Shown here: positions 21,641 to 64,000 of the stretch, in pieces
How positions within the stretch are numbered: position 1 is the stretch's first letter
Layout: every line of letters starts with the position of its first letter
Assembly: GCF_037975245.1 (NCBI RefSeq)
Contig: NC_092569.1
Coordinates: 3,299,001 to 3,363,000 of the forward strand
DNA length: 64,000 nucleotides
DNA from: Apostichopus japonicus
Lineage: Eukaryota > Echinodermata > Holothuroidea > Aspidochirotida > Stichopodidae
Direction: 5' to 3'
The notes under the pieces: model-generated
Database searches by the model: none
What the model saw: only the letters and a program-made list of their open reading frames with translations
What the model was told of the DNA's origin: nothing
Position numbers and translations under genes: made by a program

Positions 21641-24640
21641 TACTTTGTAATGGAATATACAAGCACATCTTTCTTCTATAAGCATAGTAAAACGATAGAA
21701 ATACTTGGACAAGTTGCTACACAATTACGAAAACTTAATAAGATTGTTTTTGTAAGCAGAACCTTGGTAATTTCTGTCGTCTATGATAATTAATAATAAA
21801 ATTGTAAAATGACTATAACAAAAAACTATCATACACAGCAAAGGTTGGTACGTGATATTATGTGCCCAATTGCCTGGTTGTCACAAGCACATATAGTTAC
21901 ATATATTAAACATTGTAAAAAAAAAATCGTAAGTAGGCCATAGCAGTTGTAAAATATACATATTCATACTTGAATCATACATAAACATCATTAATAATGA
22001 ATATACATAATCACGAATAAGAAACACGTTTAGCATTACTCATACATTTTTTTGGCTGATAAGCCTACTTTTAAAGTTAAACCTACGATTTCCCGGGTGA
22101 GTCTCATCGCGTACAATAACGCATTCTTTTGCCCGATTTTCTCGTACTGTTATCATTTTAGTCACTACCAGCGATTGTAGTCCTAAATCTCGCATCACCC
22201 CTCCCCTCCCCAACCCACCTCCCTAAATATGAGATCCCTAAAATATTCAAAGTTCTTAATAGAAAAGACCCTTCTGTTTATTCTAACCTTAAAAGTTTTC
22301 GGAGTACAAAAGTTTATCTGTTGAAAAATCTTGTACACGGACGGTTGCGAAAAAAAAATGCATAAATGTTTCATAAATTTCACCCCTTTAATTCTTACCT
22401 GGCATCGGTAGGAACGTAAACAATTTTTTTTTTATTTCCCACCATGTTCACATTTTGTTCGCCGAACCAACGTTATTGGTCACCTGTAGGTAATACTATA
22501 TGGATGATTGGGAGGGATGGGGGAGGGGGGTGGTACTGATAAACAGGCTGTCACAAATTCACAATAAGGTCTAACACCGTAGGCTTGCACTTTGCGCGCA
22601 TGTGTCGAAAGCCTCTGTACAGACTCGGGCCGGTGGACATATACTTCAACAGCTTTTGGTGCATTTTATGAATTCATTCTAATTGTAGGCTGTATCATCA
22701 ACGCATACTCTTAAAGTAGCCGCTCTCAGTTGTATATATTCCCGTTCGAACTGCATGATGGGAAAGAAATCCCCCACCCCCCCCCCCCCCAAATAAAAAA
22801 ACACCTGTTCCTAGGTATCAGCTAATTCCAATTATCGTAGTCAACCCTCTCAAGCTTCAAACTTCACTGTGCATTGTCCTTGTATTTACATTGTTCAATC
22901 CAACCCAACAGAAGATAACTGCTCGACAAGTTTAGTTTTGGAGTCCTATATGAGAAACGGACTTTACTTCCTACATCAGCTAAAACAAACATCTTCCCAT
23001 CTGCGAAATTCCATAATTATAATTCGGTAATACAAACGTGATACGATGTCGAAGTTCTTTTGAGAAAGAAACGTCTTCCTATTTTAGTTTCAGTTAACAG
23101 CTGCCACATTGAGTATTAAGATAGTTCGGGACTTGTTGCAGCAGTAGTTTACATTAATTCGCTCCGTTAATAGAGGAATAGAGGGCGTTATTTAAGGACT
23201 TCAATCAGAGCCATATATTAGTACTAGAATTGCATTTGCCAGCAAATACGCTGTATTGTAGTGCGCGTGGAATGCTTGCAGTATTAGGCAGAACGTTTCG
23301 GTTGTTAATGGGGTTATTTTTTTGGGCGGACAACACACCAGGGAGTATAGTCATGTAGGTATCTACAAAGTGTGGGCGCTTGTGAGCGCCGTGACAGGCT
23401 CAGTATAAGATGGCTACGCAGCTAGCCTCTGAAACTGCAAATCTACAGAGACTATATGAAACTTAAAGTTTCAACGTCCAGTCATGTAGGTATCGGTCAC
23501 TTGGTCAGTTATGCCAATATTGAAGCGCGCACGCGCACTACAATAATTATAGCGACTCGACAGGAGAGATTTATTCTTAACCTCGTAAAAAATATATACA
23601 ATAATTAGAGGGCGTTGTTTAAGGAAAGTAAAATTTGTTCGCGGAATTCAAGAAAGGTGCGATAACTCGTCGAACAATTTACGCTGGCGTGATTTAGAAC
23701 TGGACATTAACCGGAGGGCGAACGACTGACTGCTATATTGTGATTGGATGATGTGATATCGTCTTCATCAATACAACTATATAGTCTTGGTTAGAATGCT
23801 TTCAGAATTTGACCATTGTTGAATCAATATATTGAATACTTTGACCTCAGCTTGAATTTCACATCATGAGTGTGTTTTACGTGTTTTTGCACTCACTATA
23901 TGCGGACTTGAATATATGTAACACATCTGCAGTTCAACCATTCAAGCTACAAATCTTTGAGAAGTATACTGTGTTAACGAGGCTGTCCACGCTTTGACCT
24001 CTGATGACCTATATTGATTCTTGACCTACACAAAAGCAATAGGGGTTTCGTTCTCTACGGAAGGGAAGCTTAATTCTCCCGTAAAAAGGTAGTTTGTTCT
24101 CAATGGGACCTTCTGAACAAAGTTTTTTTTTCTAAATAAGCTGTCGACAGTTTGGTTTGGCGTGAAACCAGATCAGAATATGTGAACCGTATTCATGATG
24201 TGCAGTATATTAAATGTCAAAATGTGAGATTACTAGAGAATGTTTCATTAGTAAAGTGCAATAGAGAAATGCGAGTCGCATTTTGACACGACATTTTGTA
24301 AAACTAGAAACGTTGATGCTATATGCATTGAGAAAATAGAAATATCTCAAAGGAGGTAAAATGCTCTCATGAACGGCAAAAATCACAATCAAATCCTACA
24401 TGCCATTTTCGGGATATGGATTAGTTATGGAAGTTAATACGGATTTGACGCATCAAAAGTGAACTTGAAGCAAACAAGTACATGACGTCATCAAATTTGT
24501 TCTTTTTTTCCGATGAATGACGTCACATATGATATGTTTGACGTCACTTTGGTACAAAATATGTTAGGAATGCAATGCCAGGATGCTTTTACAAGTCGAG
24601 AATAAATTTACCTCTGAGAGATAATTTTGTTTTCAAATAC
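21641..24640. other. Intergenic stretch without recognised gene
   Basis: AT-rich non-coding sequence with C-runs (about 22770), a repeated GTCATGTAGGTATC motif (23351 and 23480) and several GAGGGCGTTATTTAAGGA-type blocks (about 23180 and 23608) that look like old repeat fragments. No splice-supported exon seen. Confidence 0.5.
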
Positions 24641-25234
24641 TGCATTATCAGGTGCGTATCCAGGGGGGGGGGGCGTTGGGGGCGCGCGCCCCCCGGGTAA
24701 GGAAAAGAGGAGAGAAAAAAAGAGAAGAAAAAAGGGAAAAGGAGGGGGAAAAAAAGAAAAGGAGGAGAGGAAGGAAGGGAAAAGAAAAAGAAAAAAAGAA
24801 GGGAAAAGGAGAAAGGAGGGAGTAGAAGATAAACGCCAAGACCTCGGGAAGAGAAAGAGGAACAGTCATAGTTAAAGCGCTGATCAATATTATATACACA
24901 GGTAGCCAGTGACAGATCAAGGATTACGGAAGGGGTGTGCGCCTCACCCTACCCCTTACTTCGACAACTCCATTTTTGACGTTTCCATTTCCCTCTCTCA
25001 CTAATGTATCTATATAAATACTATATATGGTCTATCATAACGCGTGTGTGTGTATGGACGCCTTAAACAATTGTAGAATTGTGCTATATGGAACCAACTG
25101 TGGCTGGTCTTGAACTCGACCGAGTCGTCGGGGAACATTTCGGGAAGGGGGCGACCGTCCCCCCCCCCGAGCAAATTTTCTTTATGACATCGCTAGTAAT
25201 TTCAAAATAGACAATGCTTAGATGCAACTTACAA

Positions 25235-25371
25235 GGCCTGGGAAGTGTCATTTCCAGCGATCTGGGAGGCATTTTCGGCCAAAATTTTTCTTGTACGCTT
25301 CGCGCCAACACATGGTGGCGCTTCGCTTAGATAGTTTGCCTACAGGCAATTACTCGCTACACGCCTGTTCG
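25235..25371 (+). repeat. Element-end repeat, left copy
   Basis: GGAAGTGTCATTTCCAGCGATCTGGGAGGC...TTTCTTGTACGCTTCGCGCC...GGTGGCGCTTCGCTTAGATAG closely matches the segment at 30589-30682 in the same orientation. It ends near a CACGCCTG that resembles the composite element's right terminus. Confidence 0.75.
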
Positions 25372-26753
25372 AATTTGTAAAGCAAAGAGCAGATATAACA
25401 TCATATCAGTGAGCATTGAAATGCATTTTCCACAATGAACAGCCTCAAAAACTGTCTATGTGTGTAGTAAAAGGCGTAGGAGCCCAATTGGATTTGGGGG
25501 CTGTAATGACTTGCCCGAAAAAAAGCCAAAATTTTTCGCGCGCGAAGCGCGCGTTCAACATATCGATGCCAATATCATATAAGCAAACATCGGTCATTAT
25601 ATTGCATGGCATCGTGTACCGCACGGTCCGTCAAAGTTGCACAGTATACCGCCAAATGCTAATGTAAACAACGAAATATCTTATGTAGATGGAGAAAAGC
25701 ATACAGATCCATTTATGTCAAAACTCTCTTTTACACACTGAAAACTTAAATTGGTTCACCGACTAACATAACGTTAGTCCATCTGGTGCCTCTCCCGACT
25801 AACATAGCCTTAGTCAGTTGCTATACCGACTAATTTATTCCTTAGTCAGTTGGATTTCTTAGTGGGTCATCTTAGTCCGTCAACTTAGTCGATCAACAAT
25901 TTCTTAGTCGGTAAATGTATATTAGTCAGTTACATTAGTTGGTGACATTAGTCGGTCTTTACCGACTAATTTATATGAGCCACCGACTAGTTTATAGCAG
26001 GTTTTACATTAGTCAGGATGGTGCCTCTCCCGACTAACCTTTCTTAGTCGGTATCGACTGACTAGTTGCACTGACTAGAATCACTGAAAGAATTAAACCC
26101 GACTAGTTTCACTGACTAGCATCACTGAAAGAAAAGAGAGCAGAAGAAACACAAATAATGTGTACGTTGGCAGTATTTATTTCTGATAAAACTTCTGATG
26201 TCTACAAAGGCTGACTTTCGACAGATAGGGAAGAAATCACTGTAAACAAAAATCTGAAAATATGATTTTATTCCAACAAAGTTAAGACAAGTTAATGGAT
26301 CAAACATGAATCGCAAAAGTATAGCACTGCACAATAATGCAAAGTTGAATCTTGGGCAAGGGTTCCTCATGACTTTCGTTTTAAAGTGGTACCCCAAATC
26401 GACACCAGTTAAGTCTTCACGAACAAAGAGTGTTTCTCCTAACTACAAATGGCCTCCCACTTGTCTTCAGGAAGCCAAAATCTGCACCATAATTGACCTG
26501 TGAACAGAAAATATGATATACGTGTAAGCACAGATACAGATATAGCACATGATAACTCACATTATCATAAACATACATTTACATTAAAATTTTATAACAT
26601 ATTGGGAAGTATACATTTAAATCTAGGTCCCTCAAATTATAAGCCAGGAATAGCAGCTTTACCAAATAATTATTAGCTTTGCACAGCATAACACCAAGTT
26701 ATTTTTCAAAGCTTAATAATTATGTTAATCATGTTAATAATGATCCCAATAGA

Positions 26754-27628
26754 CCGGGAGCCCAGAGGGTTTGGTTAGCTGGGAAGGTAACCAATTGCCT
26801 TGTACATCACAATGTTCACAGTGCATTCCTGTATATGAAACCAGACGACTTGCAAACCGACTGTGGTGGGTGTGGCTGGGAGAGCAATTTTAAAGTCACC
26901 TGATAGCTAACCTAGCTCAGTTTTCATGGTAACACATCAAAGTAAGTACAATGTGTCAGGTATGGCCCCAAGAGCAACAAATGGCCATTGCCAGTAATTA
27001 TTGGTGGTGGGGTACCCCTGCCAGTGATCTATAATTGACCCCTCAAGGCTGACCTAGGTCAGCTCATGAGGAAACCACTTGAAACCTACTGGAAAATGTT
27101 GGTTAGGACTTCAGATACAACTGATGGGCATTGCCAGTAATTTTTATTGGTGGGGTACCCCTGCCAGTAGACCCCCAAAATGCCCATCCCCCATTGACCT
27201 AGATGAGCTCATGATGTAACCAGTTGAAAACTACTGGAAAATGGTATCACTTCATATACATGTAAGGGATGGGCATTTCCAGTATTTTATATTAGTGGGG
27301 TACCCCTGCCAGTAGACCCCCAAAATGCCCCCCCCCCCTCATTGATCTAGGTCAGCTCATGATTTAACCAGTTGAAAACTACTGGAAAATGATTGACAGG
27401 ATTCTATATGTAAGGGATGGGCGGACTCTGGCAGTGGTGGCTCACCAATATAAAATACTGGAAATGCCCATCCTTACATATGAAGTGATAATCTCCCAGC
27501 CACATCCACCACAGTCGGTTTGCCAGTCGTCAGGTTTCATATACAGGAATGCATTGTGAACATTGTGATGTACCAGGCAATTGGTTACCTTCCCAGCTAA
27601 CCAAACCCTCTGGACTCCCGCTCTACAG
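26754..27628. repeat. Inverted repeat enclosing 143-145-bp tandem repeats
   Basis: Arms of about 130 bases (26754-26884 and, inverted, 27490-27628) share CCAGAGGGTTTGGTTAGCTG and TGGGAAGGTAACCAATTGCC. Between them about three tandem units repeat GGGGTACCCCTGCCAGT at 27009, 27152 and 27297. The arms keep an open frame (RVWLAGKVTNCLVHHNVH...) in both, but no domain is recognised. Confidence 0.9.
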
Positions 27629-27649
27629 ATCAGTGAAAATTTGACCAAA

Positions 27650-29590
27650 CTTATGAAGCTTGCACGTAAATGATATACTAGACTGTTTTTTTTTTAAAAC
27701 AGGTTATGAAAAGTATCTTTAATATCATTAAACAGTTGGGTACAATAGTTAAACTCACTCTTCCATCTTTTTTCTCTATGGTACTTGTTCCTTTGCTTTT
27801 TGGACTCTTGGATAAACTCTTTTGTTCTGCGAAGGGTACCAATATATCATCTTAAAACATGTCTTTAAGCCATATATAACACAGTTCTCCTCTTCTGTTG
27901 TTGCCTCCACACTGGTGTCGTACATCACAGGAAACCTCACCCTTGACTTAGATATTTGGCTTTTCAATTCCTGCTGGAAAAACGAAACAGCAAAGTATTC
28001 ATCATTTGAAAAAATAAATAAATAAAGTTGTCACCACAAAGTTATGTGAGATTTGCTTCCACTATAGTCTCAAAAAACAATCCCAAAGTTTGAAGCAGAC
28101 TGTATAAAGCTGAAAATTTGAACGAGAGTGTCATCACCATTGCAACCAGAATCAAATGCCCAGAATACAGAGATAATAAAACATGGGCTAAATCTTTGTT
28201 TGTTTTTATGATCTTTAAAAATATAAAATTTTAGAAACAGAAATGCACTGAGCCAACTTATTTATAGGCCTAATCGTTTTTAGTTGTTATTTTGCTTGCT
28301 CACATAACAAGCCTGTTTAGACCTAGGCTAGAGGAGAATCAATATTTTGTTACACTAAGTTTGTCTTTCGGTCGTTTTGATTTAGTCTTACTAGTAGTAC
28401 TAAAGTATATAATGGACCGGCGAAGACTAGAGAATACCCAGAGTTTTAGCAACTGCGTTAAACTGTATCATCTGATCTATTATTTACGTCAATGAGTTTC
28501 ATTCAATCTAGGATCAAAAAGAGAAAACTAATTAATCTTAACCTTTAAACTTTGCTACTAAACAGATATGCTTGAATTACAAATAAATGTCAAAAAACAT
28601 CATAATCTACGAATCGATGCATATACATATACATAAACAGAATAATTTGAATTCGCGCAAGTGAACCCTGCACTACATTGGACAGAAAAAAACGTGCAAT
28701 TATAGACCAAACTAAACATACTAAATTTTCCGTTACTTCTACATAAAATATCAATACAAATACAACAACTTACTCTTTTGGCAGTATACTAAAAGCACAT
28801 GTTATAATAACTTCAGACTATCAAGCTTTCCTGAGAAAAAACGGTTAATACTTCTTACAGTAAACAAGTCGACCGTGAAGGAATGTCGCAATTGTTTCAT
28901 GAGCGTGACCGGAAATTAAATACTAAAAAATGATAAATGAAAAGGTTAAATAGAACTGAAGCGTGCATCCTGACTGCTCGCAACATATAATACCGTTGAC
29001 TAGCCAACATAATTTGTTCAGCCTACTGTGACTGTACGTTTGAAGGTCTAGCCTTGCTTATTCAATATCACAAAGCCTACCCATTTAGATTCACATGGGA
29101 TATTACAGGAAATCTTTACCAAATGAGTGTAGACTTCAAATAAACTATTGAGACTTATAGTTCCAGCATTTGTTTGGGAATAAATTAGAAGATTATATGC
29201 CACTGTTCAGTCTAGCCCAATACACACATAACACATTTTTAATTGGTGTTTAGAATGCACACTTTAGTGTTGAGAATGCACTGCAGTACCCAGTAGAAGC
29301 CTATAGGCTACTCACTGTCATTGCACTTGTGTATTGCGAAAAGCCAGCGTGACAACGGTAGCGTTACACTAACCATAATACATGAGTACTAGTGCCAGTG
29401 GCCTAACAATTAACTTTAATTTTACCTTCAAGTTAAAGGAATAACAGGTAGGCCGATGATGGCAGTTAATACCTCCATTCTTCTAAAGACCTTCTTGGGT
29501 GATTTACGGTTGAAAGTTGCTTAGAGTGATCGTATGAAACTATGCCAAGTCCAGCAAGCTGCCGTTGCCTCTCGGTTTCCAAATTGAAGT
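27650..29590. other. Interior of the CACTG element, no gene recognised
   Basis: AT-rich sequence with only short frames; no transposase, reverse transcriptase or splice-supported exon could be identified. Confidence 0.5.
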
Positions 29591-29999
29591 GAATCGAATT
29601 GGGTTAAAATACATTAGTCCGTCGACCGACCGACTAAGCTACGATTATGGCGTAAATCGGGTGTCCGTATCGTTCTTAGTCCATGGGTTAAATTACCTTA
29701 GTCCGTCGCCATCGACTAAGCTGCGATTATATTTTCCTTAGTCAGTGTAAACTGACTAAGAAGCAGCGATGAAACGAAGATTTTTGCTAGTTCGTGTGCA
29801 TTGACTAACGTTACAAACTAATTTAACGTTAGTCCGTGGCAATATTGACTAGTTTATTTTTTCAGTGCAGTAGTAATGTCGGCCAAGCTTACAACTTTAT
29901 TTTAATTACCACGGAGATAATTTTTAAGCTATTCATTGCTATTTATTTTTCTTTCAGTAGGTGTCCGAAAAAAATTGGAAAAAATTTGGTTGCGGGGGG

Positions 30000-30030
30000 G
30001 GGGGGGGGGGGGCTGCAGCCCCCGCCTTTT
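30000..30030. repeat. Poly(G) run
   Basis: About 20 consecutive G at 29995-30012 followed by GCTGCAGCCCCC, the longest G-run in the window. Confidence 0.95.
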
Positions 30031-31510
30031 ACGGGACCTACGCCTATGTGTGTAGTGTTCGGTTTCGATATACCTCATATCGGAAATATCTGCTATTTTT
30101 CTGTTCCTTCAACCAAGTTTTACAATAGCCATTATAAGAGGTTGCAATATTTCTACACCAAGAAATTAACTGTGTCGGAATTTTCCAAAATTTCCTCACC
30201 AACATTATTCATCATACTTTCCTCTACTCGTGCAACTTTGACCTGTCTGTTAGGGTTCAAGGAGGTTTTTCTATATTGGTTATCCATAGATTGAATTTTC
30301 TGCAACATTATGGGTATGTTTTCAAGTGATTTTATTCACGAGAAATGTGAATTTTCAAATTCTCAATAAATAATGGGCTTAAAACCTTGAAAAGTGAGGC
30401 TTTCGGATATTGTGGGCCGTGACGTAGAATCACCTACAAAAGCAATGATCCATAGGACATGCAATCAGGTCGAACATGATGTGTGACTGCTGACAATCTT
30501 CAAAAAGGTTATGGATGGAAAAAAAACTTTTCGGAAATACTTGGTTCTCAGGCAAAAGTGTACATCTGGTTGCTCATTTTCAAGCCCGAGAAGTGCCATT
30601 TCCGGTGATCTGGGGGGTATCAAAACCCCAAATTTTCTTGTACGCTCCGCGCCAACCGATGGTGGCGCTCCGCTTAGATAGTAATTCGCGCCCCCCGGGT
30701 TAGAAAATCCTGGATACGCGCCTGATTATGGTTCATTATAGGCTGTTTAGTGAGTTGTGCGTTCAGTAGGTCTTTCAAGAGGGTCAACTTTGTGAAATGT
30801 GAGATAAAAACAGGGTTTAATAATTCATTATTAAAGAAAACAAACACTCAAAAGACGTGAGAGAAGAGAAAGGAATCGATATCAATTGTTAATATAAAAG
30901 AAAAGAACATATTTTGTTATCACACATTATTAACATAAGGTACACAACGTTAAGACTTCATACTCCGCAAAACTACCAGAGTTTGAATGATATGCATCAA
31001 CAGTTTATGTAATGGTCAATGAAGCTCAAACCATAGATTCAAGAATATTTTTAAAAATTTGAATTATTAAAATATTTCCCGAAATTAGTTTACAACTCTT
31101 ACCAGAAAATTTGATCGAGGCATGAACTAACACAGGAGGAGGGAGGGTGTTCTCTAAACCACTGCCTCCCCCCACCCCTCCATTGACTATTGATAGGATA
31201 GGGCTGCCTTCAAACCGTCTTTTTCCACACATACAAGGTTGGCAAAGACAAATTCATTTGTCACAGTAGAACATTTCACCAGTTTTTCTACCTTATGTGA
31301 AACCCTCCCCTCTCCACCCTCTCTCCCCACCACGAAACAAAACTCCTTACCTCTCCATTTAACCAGTCTGCTTTCGCATTCATATCCCAATCACCCACTT
31401 CACTATATATACCCAGAGACTATATAAACACCTGTTTGACCCCCATATCTCACCCCCCCCCATATTACTCTCCTTGGGTACACCGATAATCTGCTTTCTC
31501 CATTGACCAT

Positions 31511-64000
<32,490 letters not shown>

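Larger units (their letters stand above)
25736..29867. mobile_element. CACTG-ended DNA transposon with subterminal motif arrays
   Basis: Left end CACTGAAAACTTAAATTGGT and inverted right end CACTGAAAAAATAAACTAGT are inverted repeats. Inside each end lies a dense array of a TTAGTC(G/A/C)GT motif in both orientations: about 22 copies in 25752-26115 and about 10 in 29610-29860. Terminal CACTG plus subterminal binding-site-like arrays is characteristic of CACTA/Chapaev-type elements. No transposase frame was seen, so it is non-autonomous or decayed. A 2-bp CA flank is possible but not informative. Confidence 0.7.
24649..30724. mobile_element. Large composite element with inverted ends and ATTAT flanks
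   Basis: CAGGTGCGTATCCAGG at 24649-24664 is matched, inverted, by CCTGGATACGCGCCTG at 30709-30724 (CAGGCGCGTATCCAGG). The bases just outside are ATTAT on both sides, consistent with a 5-bp target duplication. The interior has G-runs, a purine tract (24700-24870), a pair of about 95-base direct repeats (25235-25335 and 30589-30682) and a nested CACTG element. No transposase reading frame was seen. The two ends might instead belong to two separate copies of one family. Confidence 0.55.

Noticed and set aside
29836-30294. 152-codon plus-strand frame
   Set aside because: Runs through a poly(G) tract and the end of a transposon; no domain.

Overview
This window is animal genomic DNA: intron-bearing genes with GT-AG (and one likely GC-AG) splice sites, AT-rich non-coding sequence, many (TA)n microsatellites, tRNA-derived SINEs and DNA transposons. 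The protein repertoire (type-II ferlin/otoferlin, somatomedin-B plus EndoU protein, WSC plus CCP receptor) and the repeats fit an invertebrate deuterostome. I favour an echinoderm, perhaps a sea cucumber, but this is inference and no species marker was found. All exon calls come from reading frames, splice sites, phase agreement between neighbouring exons and recognisable domains; nothing was searched.

Three protein-coding genes can be assembled. (1) Plus strand, 1998-8162: a six-exon gene for a 286-residue single-pass membrane protein with signal peptide, WSC domain, CCP/sushi domain, Ser/Thr-rich stalk, transmembrane helix and cytoplasmic tail. (2) Minus strand, 19489-12604: an eight-exon gene for a 408-residue secreted ENDOU-like protein with signal peptide, two canonical and one degenerate somatomedin-B-like modules and a C-terminal EndoU fold. 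At least one expected catalytic position looks altered. (3) Minus strand, from beyond 64000 down to 31511: the C-terminal part of an otoferlin-like ferlin. It comprises a charged linker, C2E, C2F and the C-terminal membrane anchor, in 14 upstream exons followed by four tandem alternative terminal exons.

The main finding is that terminal-exon array. Exons at 39370-39190, 38119-37939, 33977-33794 and 31691-31511 each start at the same splice phase, each regenerate Asn-Arg-Pro with the shared donor at 40494, each encode a 59-60-residue transmembrane tail, and each end in their own stop codon. Vertebrate otoferlin is known to use two alternative C-terminal exons; here there are four, in two sequence types arranged D-C-B-A with D resembling A and C resembling B.

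The intergenic and intronic DNA is rich in mobile elements. These include a hAT-like element (44825-46945) with 16-bp inverted ends and a perfect 8-bp target duplication, inserted inside a 74-bp tandem repeat. A CACTG-ended element (25736-29867) has dense subterminal arrays of a TTAGTC-type motif and lies within a larger inverted-end structure (24649-30724, flanked by ATTAT). There are also a tRNA-derived SINE family whose tail has become a long (GTAT)n tract, a second SINE family, several MITE-like inverted repeats, and two large intronic minisatellites (4513-5296 and 60413-61462).
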